64,000 nt of DNA, taken from positions 24,807,547 to 24,871,546 of the forward strand of contig NC_087067.1 in NCBI RefSeq assembly GCF_963678635.1, in the 5' to 3' direction. This DNA comes from Symsagittifera roscoffensis (lineage: Eukaryota > Xenacoelomorpha > Acoela > Convolutidae). The position numbers were made by a program, and so were the translations under genes. Positions 38,750 to 49,269 of the stretch are shown here, piece after piece. Every line of letters starts with the position of its first letter. The stretch's first letter is position 1. The notes beneath the pieces are model-generated. The model was not told the origin of the DNA and did no database searches. It saw nothing but the letters and a program-made list of their open reading frames with translations.

Positions 38750-39101
38750 TTCTGGGAATTTGGGCTCCGGTAGACAACTGCCAAGCGGATAAATTTCCGA
38801 TCAACAGCAATGTCACATATCATCATTTCTTGTAAATCGTTCGGGTTTTGTCTAAAGCAGTAGTTGTCTTTATTTACAAAAAGTAAAGTTCCTTGCCCGC
38901 ATTCCTTTGGATTCATGTTTTTTGACTCAAGGTTATAGTTGTTAATTTCTTACCAAGCTGGATTCCACTCGGTCTTGGATTTTTTCAGTTATGCTTCTAC
39001 GAGAGCAATTTCATCTGGTGAGTTCTTTTCATCTTCAATTTTTTTGATCGATTCCTGACGTTTCGTTTGTGCTAGAGTGTCAATATTTGTGTACCAGAAG
39101 T

Positions 39102-39834
39102 TTAATTTTCTAGTTTTGCTTTCTTCTTGACTTTTAGAATTTGCGTTCCTTGAACCAGATACACATAGTTTCCTTTTTCCTGGTCGTTTAAGTTTTTTGC
39201 TTTCGTAACTAGGTTTCGCGTTTCTTCTCTTTCTTTCAGGCTCCGATCCGGGCTAATTCTGAGATTTCTGATTTCTACAGTGGCTTCTTTCAAATTTGGC
39301 AACTTTCGGTATATTTCAATAACAGCTTGTTCAGTATTGAAGGAAACCAGCAATGGTCTGTTTATATCCTCATCGGTTTTCCGACAGAGTCGGATCGTTT
39401 TCACAGTTTGTTTATCTTCCATGTCGATACTTGATAATAATTTTTAAACTTTTTTTCATCTTCTTTTTTTTTCTTGATTCACTGTCAGTAGCCGCGCTCT
39501 CATTGCTTTTGTGGATCATTATGGGCATTTTTCTTCGGTTTTCTTCAGCTTCTTTTCTCTTTTGTTCTTCTGTTGCTTCTATGATGATCTCTTTAAAAGG
39601 TTTCACCTTGCGATTTGAAACTTCTTCCTAAACTCCTGTCTGTTCATCAACATTTGCGTGAGATGGTCCTGCTATGAAATTATAGCGATCATTCATCATG
39701 TTTTTCGTGTTATCCATAGTTGTTCGAGATCTGCTCTTAACTTTTTGGTCGAATGATCGGTTCCACTTTCTTGTTATTAAGGCCACTACCAAAATACCCT
39801 TCCCGTACTCAAGGTAGAAATTATTACGCCCCAA
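39102..39834 (-). pseudogene. CR1/jockey-like element: ORF1 remnants
   Basis: 39422-39102 encodes an RRM-like ORF1 piece (VKTIRLCRKTDEDINRPLLVSF, then RISPDRSLKEREETRNLVTKA). 39606-39412 is a Lys/Glu-rich piece above it and 39834-39628 another broken piece. Order and strand match the endonuclease and RT to the left. 39835-39937 holds nothing recognisable. Confidence 0.65.
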
Positions 39835-39932
39835 TGGCTAAGTTACTACTCTAAATACCCAAAACCCGCGAACGCCGTTAAAAACCGGGTTGGGACCTCA
39901 AGTAAATACCATTAGTTTTTGTTGGACAGGGT

Positions 39933-39937
39933 ACATT
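39933..39937. repeat. Target-site duplication of element B (left), ACATT
   Basis: ACATT here equals ACATT at 54563-54567, directly outside both LTRs. This fixes the LTR ends. Confidence 0.9.
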
Positions 39938-40574
39938 ATTACGCTAGCAAAACTATATACGTCGGACAAAACGCTCGCTAGGAAGAAAGGGTCCTTTCTA
40001 CTTTCTATCTCAGAAAGTAAATCTAAAAATCGCTGAGAAATTTTTTATTAAAAAAAGAAGTTAGTATGAATTTACAGCAAGTTGCCTTTTGACTCAATAT
40101 CTATTTTAACGGTGAGATTAGAGATATTTTTTTCTGAGAATGGATATTATTTTAGGGAGTGGTTGGGGTGGTTGAAGAGAGCGGTGTTGGTGTTAGAAGA
40201 CATATAATTGGGAATGAATTCCCGTAGTTTTGAGCTTCTATTTATACTCAAATGGGGAAATCACGCCACTTTTGGTATCAAATGAGAAGTTACTTCTTAA
40301 CTTCGTATTCTCTATTCGTACATTCGTGTTTTCCGAGAAGAAAGTTTCGTATGCTCGTACTTTACGAGAGGAATCGTTATTATTCGCATTGAATGAGAAT
40401 AGTCGTTTCAATTTTCAATGCTTACAACGTTATACGAATTATTCCCTTTCCCTTATAGCCTTTCCCTTCCTTTTGCAAGGGAAAAAACATACTTCTTTTG
40501 TGGTGGCGGCGGCGTCACATTTTGTGAACGCAATAAAATAATTCATGTTTCTGTTTCTATTTGAAATCGGAACA
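39938..40574 (-). repeat. 3' LTR of element B
   Basis: In sense it runs TGTTCCGATTTC to GCGTAAT, so it starts with TG but does not end with CA. It pairs with 53933-54562. An 8-bp indel and about 20 substitutions separate the copies. A GGCGGCGGCG run lies near 40506. Confidence 0.9.
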
Positions 40575-40590
40575 TATCCATCCTCCTATT
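40575..40590 (-). promoter_or_regulatory. Polypurine tract of element B
   Basis: In sense AGGAGGATGGATA directly precedes the 3' LTR (TGTTCC). Position and purine content fit; a T-rich stretch lies upstream. Confidence 0.6.
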
Positions 40591-41072
40591 TGGAGAGGAA
40601 AAAAAACTAAAACTTTCATTTTTTTACTTTCACTTGAATAGTGGGGTAATTGTTGATCGATCGAAGCTTTTTCTTTCAATCTCATAAAGTTGATTCAAAA
40701 GTTTGTTGGTATTACAGGTAGCAGATGTTATTGAACAACTGATACTTTGAGTCAGGCTTGAATGAATATAAATACATCAGTTACATTTATAAATCAAAAT
40801 AGAGTTTACACAACCAAGAGATTTAACTATAAAATTAAACACATCAAAATTATTTGTTTCTCAAAAGTTTGCAGGTCAGTTTAATATTATCATTCCTTGA
40901 ACAGTCTTTTTTCGAAGTCTCCTTTTCGTCCTGAAGTATGTGAAGTGTGTGTCCATATGCGTAATAAGGGGAGGACTGGTTCATACAAAAGGGTGTACTT
41001 TTTTGTTTTTTTTTTGTTTTTTATAAAAGTCAAAATTGTTGAGAAAGGCAAAATTAATAGCTATACTACAAG

Positions 41073-41411
41073 CTATATAAAACGAAAGAATAAATGTTTA
41101 AATGAATGGATAAATTTTAACAATTTTCCTTCCAACCGGGCTATAAATTGGTGATTTTTTGTTTTCAAATTGTGGATTTGCTTTTTCAGCTCCCGGATTT
41201 GATGCGTTTCATGTATATGATTGCGCTGAATTTGCTCAGTATATTCATCTAACTGGGGGGTTTGTAATTTTGCGGTCAGATATTTTGCTGGGACATAGAT
41301 TTTTTGATATTCAAGAAGGGAATTAGTTCTGGAGTACATTTTTTTTATCGGGTGATAGGCTTCTAATTTAAAACGATTGATTAATGGATTCAAAGCATAA
41401 TTGAGATCCAT
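41073..41411 (-). CDS. Accessory ORF of element B, coiled-coil, near the 3' LTR
   Basis: 112 codons from ATG 41411. The protein is basic and helical; its second half is a coiled coil (QIRELKKQIHNLKTKN). I recognise no family. It lies between env and the 3' LTR, where complex retroelements keep regulatory genes. Only one copy is in the window, so conservation cannot be judged. The region 40591-41072 has no gene. Confidence 0.4.
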   Translation of the reverse strand: MDLNYALNPLINRFKLEAYHPIKKMYSRTNSLLEYQKIYVPAKYLTAKLQTPQLDEYTEQIQRNHIHETHQIRELKKQIHNLKTKNHQFIARLEGKLLKFIHSFKHLFFRFI

Positions 41412-41574
41412 ATCGAAGCCGGGATTGCTGTTAGAATTAATGTTTGTTCCCTTTCTAACTGAATATGTAATTTAGTGTTTAATTCAGTGGGGTGTAAGGG
41501 CTGTCGCCTAATGGTCATTGGATATTGAGAAGTTGATACCGGCGTTTTTGCTGTTAGTATCTTATATGATCTCA

Positions 41575-41874
41575 CTATCTGGGTCCGTTTTTTAATTTTG
41601 GAATTCGAGGGAACCAGGGGTATTTTGAAATCAAGGGTGAAACTTTTAGGGGTGGTGGCTTTGATGCTGTAGTTATTGGGACAGCTGAATTGGTTTGAAG
41701 TAGTGGCTCAACGAAGGATCGTGTTGAGGTCGGCGTTGCAGTGAGGGTTGTAGTAGTAGAAACAGTTGGTTGTTGAGTGAGTGCTGAAATCTGTGAATCC
41801 AGCGCATCGGTTGGTGGCGGGAGTGAAAGAAGATCCTCAAAATCTCTCAAGTCCTCATCAAGTGTTGCGTCCAT
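41575..41874 (-). CDS. Accessory ORF/exon downstream of env, Thr/Pro-rich
   Basis: 99 codons from ATG 41874. An acidic start (DEDLRDFEDLLSLPPP) is followed by a Thr/Ser/Pro-rich stretch, as in a disordered activation-type region. A good splice acceptor stands just before it in sense (TTCTACTGTTCTAG, ending near 41894). It may therefore be an exon joined to an upstream leader instead of an independent gene. It stops 1 codon before a GTGAGA sequence. No family recognised. Confidence 0.45.
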   Translation of the reverse strand: MDATLDEDLRDFEDLLSLPPPTDALDSQISALTQQPTVSTTTTLTATPTSTRSFVEPLLQTNSAVPITTASKPPPLKVSPLISKYPWFPRIPKLKNGPR

Positions 41875-41917
41875 AGTTGAATCTGTTGATATATCCTAGA
41901 ACAGTAGAATTTTTTTA

Positions 41918-42343
41918 TTAGACTGGGTTTGTTGGGTGATCCAAGTTTTGAGTTCTTCTCTCGAAACTTGTTAAGTGGATGTGAGGATACATGCGATCCT
42001 GGTTTATTTTATCAATTTCCTCTAAAAGAGGGGCTTGTATTTTTTGATCACATTCTTGTTCAATTTTTTCAGTTTGATCACCTTGAGTGAAAATTGAGGT
42101 CACTATGGAAGTGAAAAGTATATTAAATGAGGCGGCAAGCAATACTTTGCCAAAGTGTAGTGAGCGGCCGGTGATTTTGTGAATATGCATAGCCTTTATT
42201 ATGAATACTAGGCATTCTAGTATGAATTTCACAAACAGAAAAGAGGCGAAAACTATTCCGCATTTTTCTAAATAGTATTGTACTTTTCCGAATATACGGG
42301 TGTATTCGTTTTTCCAAAAGTTTGGAGAGATGAGATAGTCCAA
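41918..42343 (-). pseudogene. Element B: membrane-anchor end of the env-like protein
   Basis: 141 open codons with two closely spaced hydrophobic segments (about residues 29-50 and 64-87), then a polar tail. It lies downstream of the ectodomain segment and in a different frame from the intervening part, so it reads as the C-terminal membrane region of the env-like protein after breaks. The tail is rich in charged residues and would be cytoplasmic. Confidence 0.6.
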
Positions 42344-44149
42344 ATATATTATTGAGAAGAGCCTAGTGGGCTATATGAGTCCGTGAAAAGAAATTTTTTA
42401 GCATTTAGAAAGGATCTGGATACTTTTTGTAGTATTCCTTTCATCTCTGAATTATCGGAAATCATATTCCAGAATTTTTGCATTTGAGCATAAGTGTAGA
42501 TTGAAGCGCCTTGGCCAGAGGCTAAAGAATGCTTAATCTTTTGAATTATCTCTTTTGATTTAAAGAGATATGGTCCTGTAACCCTTGTAATTTGAGGGGT
42601 TAATTCAATCCAGGACTTATCATCATCAACATCTAGTTGAAAGAGATTTGAATGTTTGTCGGAGCAGTCTTGTAGATCTGCCGACTGTAAAGTTTGTCGC
42701 GTAATTGGATCGACAAATCGAACATTTTCCTTTTACATAATGGGAATGCGATTATAGCATTTATCCATTAATTGCAAAGGTGAATAAAATTTCGGACATT
42801 GGTAGAACCAGGCAACGTTGCCATTGGTCTCTAAGAACACAGAGCGGTACTGAGTTAAAATATAGCCAGCCAAACGTGGGCTTTCAAGTGAAAGCATCAA
42901 AGTATTTATTATTGAGGAGCGTTCTAGCTCACATTGATTTTGCAGAAGGGCTAACTCGGCCGTTCTGAGCATGTAGAAGCTATAAAAAAGAATATAGTCC
43001 AATTTGGTTCCTATATGAGCTTCGTAGTCATTTTGATGAGTTGAAAATTTGAGTGGCGGCAAATCATCACTTGTTGTGAGAAAACTAGAATTTGGCTGGC
43101 CGGCAATATGAATAGTTCCCGTTTCTGGGGTTGGTTTAACTTGGATTCCAGTATCCATATTGAAACCTTCAGTGTATGCAATAAAAAGTGAATCATATGA
43201 AGTTGGATACACTATTCTGGGATGAACACAAAGAGATTGCGGTTTATTCATCACCTGTAGCATGAATTTTTGAGAATCACTTGTTTGGGTAGAATGAATA
43301 GACGGGCTCGAATTGCCTTTAATTATATAGTATGATTCTTCGTTCTGAATCATTTTAGCCGGAAATCTGATTACAACAGTGAAAATGCAATTTTCGGGTT
43401 CTTCCCAAGTATAAGCAAAAGCGTCTAAGGATGTTGTTTCACATCCATTTGTAGACACTGAACAGGGCAAAGGAATGTTTTGCCAATTATTGACTGTTCC
43501 ATCTTTGAGGTTAACAGTCAGAGTCACATTTTGCATGTAAGTTTCAAAAGTGTCCAACTTAATCCAAAAACGGCCATCACATTCGTTATGATGTTTGCCG
43601 TCAACTTTGCCAGCATGGGCATTAGTTATTGTTTTAACATTAAATTTGAAAGGAAAATTTCCAATACTAGCATAGCCTAGGTTAAGATAGCCTCTGTCAT
43701 CTTTACCTTGATCGGCAGATAAATGGAGATCAGTAGTGATCATATTTTGCCGAGCGTCGATACCAATCGAATCAAAAGAATCGCAGAACCAGCGCATTGA
43801 TTGGTGTTTGATTCGACACATTGTCGCATTTATTTTTGTGCGATAATGTCTCTGATTTAGAGTAATATAAGCATGGGTTACTTTAAATTTTTCTGGTTGG
43901 ACTTTGCAAGGTGCTACTTGTTCTTTGCATATAATTGTTCTTTTGGATCAAATGCTGAGGTTTGATTCGAAAATATTATTAGAGTTAAAAGACCAACCAA
44001 AAAAATTTTTTGCAATTTATTTTTTGGTGGTGAATGATAGCAAAAGAATTTTTAAAAGTACTCACTTTAAGCATTTCCTCGAGAGTGGTTAGAACAGGAT
44101 CTTGGTCCATTAGTTCACCTTCCTCTAGTTCACTGTTTGGATTTGTCAT
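42344..44149 (-). pseudogene. Element B: env-like gene, broken
   Basis: It starts at ATG 44149 and is closely related to the better-preserved copy at 57653-59140. B lacks about 76 bp near 43912 that C has, which shifts the frame. The open part 43821-42733 (362 codons) is the Cys-containing ectodomain with several N-glycosylation sequons (for example NVT near the middle). An in-frame TAA (42733-42735), shared with C, interrupts it, and related coding sequence follows to about 42365. The family is an invertebrate LTR-element Env; I cannot name the viral lineage. Confidence 0.75.
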
Positions 44150-44638
44150 TTTGATGGGAAATCTGAGTTAGATTTTTATTTTTGTTTGAGGAATTCAGCA
44201 GATTTAAATTTTTGGAGAGAGAAGGTTTTGAATGCAAGATGTGGAATTGAGCAAGAATGAAAACAACTGTATATCAGTTAGTTTTAAATGGCTATTTTTG
44301 CTTTTTTGCAAATCTTAGCTCTGATTGGCCTTTGTTTTTTGGCGTCTTTCGGAAGTAATTTCTTCGCCATTCGTTTTTTAATGTGGTTTTTTCCACTCTT
44401 ATTTAATGTCGTGGTTTTTCCACTTAGTTTTGATTTGTTGAGATCTAGCAGTGAAATGATTTTTATTCGTTTATGCTGATGTTAGTTTTTAACAACTGCA
44501 TTTCCCTTCCCTATTGGAGGAGGAAAATGAAAAAACATCTCTTCATAAAAGAGGACTAAAAGCAACATCATTTGTTTGCTTTCCGTTCAGTTATAACTAT
44601 CTTTATTTTATTCTCAAAAAAAATTTTCTTCGTCCAAA
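44150..44638. promoter_or_regulatory. Divergent intergenic region between env and the antisense gene (B)
   Basis: 490 bp separate two gene starts pointing away from each other: env on minus and the two-exon gene on plus. It contains A/T-rich TATA-like text (GTATATCAG near 44270) and T-rich stretches before ATG 44639. C has the same arrangement (59141-59629) with about 10 changes. It is a candidate bidirectional promoter. In sense, CTAACTCAG just upstream of the env ATG could instead be a splice acceptor for an env mRNA. The 63-codon hydrophobic plus-strand frame at 44288-44479 loses its ATG in C and is not supported. Confidence 0.45.
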
Positions 44639-45146
44639 ATGAATTTTATTGATCCTGAAGATAATCTGGTGGATTTCCCGGAGAAGTTTTTGAACTTACG
44701 GGACGAGCTAAATTTTAAACATGAAGCCTTGCTGGAGGACAAGGAAGTCGAGAGAAGGGTGGCAATTAACGATGGGCTAGTAGAGAAAGGGGCAAACTTA
44801 ACGCCTATGGAATTTATGATTTTTATGGACCGGAGCCATGTCTTTAAGTATCCGGTACTGAATGCCGAGGAATTATTTGAGCTGGGCTCAATTCAGAGTA
44901 AGTTCCTTGCCAAGAAACTATGGAGCCCATGGAGTGGAGACAATGTGGTTTCAAAAGAAACAATGGACTTTTTGTCCTTATTCTTTGGAGAGGATGTAAG
45001 TTTGTTTTACAATACACCCAATTTTAAAAAATAAAAAAGAAAAAATTTTTTTTTATTCAAGTGGCATGGCAACATAGAAATAGTTTATAAATTTGTTTTA
45101 GTTTCAAGGAGAAATCTTCAGAAAGCCAGCAACGGAAGAAGAATGA
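44639..45146 (+). CDS. Antisense two-exon gene inside element B
   Basis: It runs opposite to gag-pol and env. Exon 1 is 44639-44995 (ATG, 119 codons) and ends GAG GAT followed by the consensus donor GTAAGT. The intron is 44996-45101 (106 bp), ending TTTGTTTTAG. Exon 2 is 45102-45146 and keeps phase, giving 133 residues to TGA. The protein is acidic and soluble-looking (NLRDELNFKHEALLEDKE; WSPWSGDNVVSK), with no recognised family. Copy C has the same exons, splice sites and length. Exon 1 differs at three positions, two of them replacements. The frame after the TGA continues as a further ORF (45171-45350). Antisense genes such as HTLV HBZ are a precedent in retroviruses; this one is unrelated as far as I can see. 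Confidence 0.75.
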
Positions 45147-45170
45147 AGGAAAAAGATAGAACTGGATATC

Positions 45171-45350
45171 ATGTTAGAAGAAATCTATCAAGCTTGGTGG
45201 CGGCCTTATTCAGCGCTGCAGTTTGCAGTGAGGAGCCTGAGTAGGGCCGCTGAAAATTCTCTGGAAAAGATGGCGGCTGTTAACCTAATCAAATCCTACA
45301 CGGATATAAAGTCTAACCTTTATAAAAGTTATTTTAAAATCTACTTGTAA
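45171..45350 (+). CDS. Small plus-strand ORF downstream of the antisense gene (B)
   Basis: 59 codons from ATG 45171 to TAA 45350, helical and basic (EEIYQAWWRPYSALQFAV). It is in the same frame as exon 2 of the antisense gene, eight codons after its TGA, so readthrough would append it. Copy C keeps it at the same length (60162-60341). An AATAAA lies 75 bp downstream (about 45424). Whether it is translated is unknown. Confidence 0.4.
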   Translation: MLEEIYQAWWRPYSALQFAVRSLSRAAENSLEKMAAVNLIKSYTDIKSNLYKSYFKIYL

Positions 45351-45476
45351 ATATGTTTATTTTTGGTTTTTGTGGTTTTATTACAAACAAAATATTTATA
45401 AAAGAGAAAAGAAAAGATGGTTAATAAAAAAAGAATAAAAAAAGTTGAGTTTGGCCAAAAAAATAATTAGTGATTA

Positions 45477-45998
45477 TTATTTCTTTTTAAATTTGCCAAT
45501 TATGCTAGATGGAATTGTAGTTCCATAAAAGTTTGTAGAACGATTTGTCCGTTTAGGCCTTTTGGATTCGAAAAGTGATCCAGGTGCGGATCGAGTGTTC
45601 TCATAGAATCTTTCCTGGGAGCTATGAGGGATATTTTTTTCATCAGTAAAGCTTTCTGATGATTCAAATAAACGAGGGAAATCAGGAGGACGGGGAGTAT
45701 TATATTGTTTTGTTTTATTTTGGTGGCGGCGGCCAAAGTCATTTGCGAGACTAGTATTAGGACTTATACTGCGGCTAGGTAGGCGGCGGTGGCCATAACT
45801 ACTAGATTGACTAGTTGAAGGATTAGGGGTTTTATCAACAGGATAGGGAGTTGAACTTTGAATAGGTCTAAGATTCCGGTCAATCGCAGTTGCATCGAAC
45901 AAAGTTCTTAGATGCATGGTTTCTCTGCCTGAATCTAATGATTGTTCTTGTAAAATGGTTATATTTTGATCCTCATTTGTAGGGTTATGATCAGTCAT
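45477..45998 (-). CDS. Accessory basic ORF of element B after integrase
   Basis: 173 codons from ATG 45998. Low-complexity, Ser/Pro/Arg-rich and disordered (SSYGHRRLPSRSISPN), ending in GKFKKK. No family recognised. It follows the integrase C-terminus after a short spacer; copy C has it at 60468-60989. It could be a nucleic-acid-binding accessory protein or the tail of Pol. Its 3' end converges on the antisense gene, about 125 bp apart. Confidence 0.55.
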   Translation of the reverse strand: MTDHNPTNEDQNITILQEQSLDSGRETMHLRTLFDATAIDRNLRPIQSSTPYPVDKTPNPSTSQSSSYGHRRLPSRSISPNTSLANDFGRRHQNKTKQYNTPRPPDFPRLFESSESFTDEKNIPHSSQERFYENTRSAPGSLFESKRPKRTNRSTNFYGTTIPSSIIGKFKKK

Positions 45999-46090
45999 TT
46001 GCTGATAACCATTTTAGACTTCTGGCCAAAACTGGTATTGTAGATTTTCAACCTGCTTAGGTTTATTGAAAAAATCGATTTGATGATTTG

Positions 46091-46970
46091 TTATATGATC
46101 ATAAAAATCGCTTGAAAATAAATCATTAGAGTACTCTTGTAGTAGTTTGGGCATTTTTCGTTCTTTAGGAAAGTATTCAACAATATGATTGCGGTGGACA
46201 ATCTTTTTTTCGTTAGTGAAATCATTTTGAATTCCGTGATTTTCTCAATTACGGTGTAAGGTCCAGATCTCAAATTCAAAGTTTATGAGATTTCAATAGT
46301 GGTTTGGATCTATTTTCTAGTAACAGTTTTGTGCCTTCTTTTATAGGCCGTCCTAATTTAAATTGATTTCGGAACATGTGGGCCTTATTAGTGATGCGGC
46401 GGCAATGGGTATAGGTATTACTATAAATCAACTTAAAATCGTTTTCCCTTTTCAGTATTTCGGTGGAAATTTGATTTTTTAGAAATCTATCTATGGTCTC
46501 ATTGTTTGACTTATGCTCGGTATGAGCATGATTTTTGAGACCAGCGCAAAATTCAGAGGTACATCTTTTGTTTTGGTCATGGTAGAGGCCTAATTTAAGG
46601 CTAAGGGGAACCTGAGGTTTTATGCCAAAGACAATCTCATATGGAGTGTAACCTGTACTTGAATTGATGGCGGTGTTATGTGCAAAAGCAAACTTATTTG
46701 TTAATTCAGACCAGTTTGAGCCTGAGGTACTCAAGAAATGTCAAAAGTACTGGGTTAAATGTTTATTCTGGACTTCGAATTTTCCGTTAGTCCAAGGCGA
46801 GTATGTAGTTTTTGGTCTCAGGGTTATTCCCAACTCAGAGGACCAATGAGCAAAGTCATTACTCATGAATGCACTTCCATTATCATAAATAATTTGTTCT
46901 GGAATACCACAACAAATGTATCTTGTAATGTATTTCTCTAAGAGCTTAATGGTTTCCTTAGAGTCTGCAT
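46091..46970 (-). pseudogene. Duplicated integrase C-terminus and GPY module (extra copy)
   Basis: 46734-46276 (152 codons) and 46279-46091 (62 codons) repeat 48012-47554 and 47557-47369 exactly at protein level. This copy belongs to the downstream unit of the tandem duplication. It lacks the integrase catalytic core, so it cannot act alone. The GPY module (LRSGPYTVIEKIT) is again out of frame with the preceding part. Confidence 0.85.
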
Positions 46971-47276
46971 GGGAGTATTATATTGTTTTGTTATATTTTG
47001 GTGGCGGCGGCCAAAGTCATTTGCGAGACTAGTATTAGGACTTATACTGCGGCTAGGTAGGCGGCGGTGGCCATAACTACTAGATTGACTAGTTGAAGGA
47101 TTAGGGGTTTTATCAACAGGATAGGGAGTTGAACTTTGAATAGGTCTAAGATTCCGGTCAATCGCAGTTGCATCGAACAAAGTTCTTAGATGCATGGTTT
47201 CTCTGCCTGAATCTAATGATTGTTCTTGTAAAATGGTTATATTTTGATCCTCATTTGTAGGGTTATGATCAGTCAT
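46938..47276 (-). pseudogene. Truncated accessory ORF at the duplication junction
   Basis: 112 codons starting as the 173-codon accessory ORF. At the duplication junction (46971) it runs into integrase sequence in another frame and stops. A by-product of the duplication. Confidence 0.85.
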
Positions 47277-47368
47277 TTGCTGATAACCATTTTAGACTTC
47301 TGGCCAAAACTGGTATTGTAGATTTTCAACCTGCTTAGGTTTATTGAAAAAATCGATTTGATGATTTG

Positions 47369-49269
47369 TTATATGATCATAAAAATCGCTTGAAAATAAA
47401 TCATTAGAGTACTCTTGTAGTAGTTTGGGCATTTTTCGTTCTTTAGGAAAGTATTCAACAATATGATTGCGGTGGACAATCTTTTTTTCGTTAGTGAAAT
47501 CATTTTGAATTCCGTGATTTTCTCAATTACGGTGTAAGGTCCAGATCTCAAATTCAAAGTTTATGAGATTTCAATAGTGGTTTGGATCTATTTTCTAGTA
47601 ACAGTTTTGTGCCTTCTTTTATAGGCCGTCCTAATTTAAATTGATTTCGGAACATGTGGGCCTTATTAGTGATGCGGCGGCAATGGGTATAGGTATTACT
47701 ATAAATCAACTTAAAATCGTTTTCCCTTTTCAGTATTTCGGTGGAAATTTGATTTTTTAGAAATCTATCTATGGTCTCATTGTTTGACTTATGCTCGGTA
47801 TGAGCATGATTTTTGAGACCAGCGCAAAATTCAGAGGTACATCTTTTGTTTTGGTCATGGTAGAGGCCTAATTTAAGGCTAAGGGGAACCTGAGGTTTTA
47901 TGCCAAAGACAATCTCATATGGAGTGTAACCTGTACTTGAATTGATGGCGGTGTTATGTGCAAAAGCAAACTTATTTGTTAATTCAGACCAGTTTGAGCC
48001 TGAGGTACTCAAGAAATGTCAAAAGTACTGGGTTAAATGTTTATTCTGGACTTCGAATTTTCCGTTAGTCCAAGGCGAGTATGTAGTTTTTGGTCTCAGG
48101 GTTATTCCCAACTCAGAGGACCAATGAGCAAAGTCATTACTCATGAATGCACTTCCATTATCATAAATAATTTGTTCTGGAATACCACAACAAATGTATC
48201 TTGTAATGTATTTCTCTAAGAGCTTAATGGTTTCCTTAGAGTCTGCATGGGTGCATGGATAGACATGAAGATATCTAGAGAAGGCATCTATCACGACTAA
48301 GCAAAAGTTTTTGCCGTGACTTGATGGTCTGAGTGGACGTTTATGGTCAATGTGGATCGTTTTCATTGGGATTGTTTCTAATCGTCCCCATTGTTGTAAT
48401 GGAGGTTCATTCAAGTCTTTTCGTTTAGGCTTATTTTTCTGACATTCTAGGCAATCTTGAAGAAGCATGTTGAGCCATTTATAGAGTCCAGGCCAATAGA
48501 AATATCTTTTGATTATTTCCAAAGTTTTTGTTTCGCCGTGATGACCGCTAAGAGGAAGCTTATGAGCTAACTCAAAGCAGTTTAGCACTAGGGAGATGGG
48601 TTGGCAAATTTTTGGACTCTTAGTATAGTCATCATTATATACATTAATACATAGAAGATCATGTTGGTCTTCAATGAATAATAATTCAAACTGCCTGATA
48701 TAGGCTTTTAATCCTTTTTCTTCACGATAAGGGTTTTTTTTGTTTCTTTCTGGCTTTTCGTTTTGCTTTATGCAATTTTTGATATCTATGATTACAGTAT
48801 CGTTACACTGCTCATGCATAATTGTTTCAACGTCTAAATTTGCTTCTTTAGCAAAGTCGGTCATTTTTGCTATCAGTTCAAGAGAATCTGATTTATTCTC
48901 TTCAGATTGGAGACTTAGGGGTTCAATTAACTTCAAAGATCTTGTTTCCGGGGCAAATTTATTTTTTGCTTTAACGAGATCGTTGTGAAGGTTGTTATCG
49001 ACATTGCCTTCATATAATTCAAACCATTCTAAATTTTCCAAAGGATCATCAAACGCAGATACTTCATCTGGAATTTCTTCATAAATGTTTTCATTGTTTA
49101 TATCTGGTATAGATAGTCGTTTGATTTGGTTAATTTTTTTGCCAAATTGGAAGAAATCTGTTATATTTTGAATTGCATTACAAGATTCCTCAAAATATTC
49201 TGGAGCATCTTCAATGCTGAAGTCTCCTCTGTCACTGATATTGACTAATTTCTTTTTCCCGCCTTGCAC
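47369..49269 (-). pseudogene. Element B: integrase with linker
   Basis: 49269-48019 starts with a linker, then the HHCC zinc finger (ELAHKLPLSGHHGETK, then CLECQKN). The core follows with Asp (KTIHIDHKRP), Asp (IIYDNGSAFMSNDF) and Glu (WTNGKFEVQNKH), a complete DDE set. 48012-47554 continues the C-terminal domain (FAFAHNTAINSSTGYTPYE), one stop away. 47557-47369 holds the GPY module in a shifted frame. Integrase inserts the cDNA into host DNA; it is not functional as a continuous frame here. Confidence 0.85.

Larger units (their letters stand above)
45693..48248 (-). repeat. 1278-bp tandem duplication inside element B
   Basis: Unit 1 is 45693-46970 and unit 2 is 46971-48248. They are nearly identical; the only change I see is in the accessory ORF (Lys versus Ile codon). 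The junction shares GGG (46971-46973). Each unit spans integrase C-terminus, GPY module and the first part of the accessory ORF. Copy C has a single unit. The result is a second integrase C-terminus (46276-46734) after a truncated accessory ORF (46938-47276). Confidence 0.95.

Noticed and set aside
41551..41577. 25-bp intron (GTGAGA to TACTAACAG) after the Thr/Pro-rich ORF
   Set aside because: Too short for animal splicing, although the ends look like splice sites; the clear intron in the window is 106 bp.
44288..44479. 63-codon hydrophobic plus-strand ORF
   Set aside because: Its ATG is lost in copy C and the sequence is T-rich, so the hydrophobic character is expected by chance.
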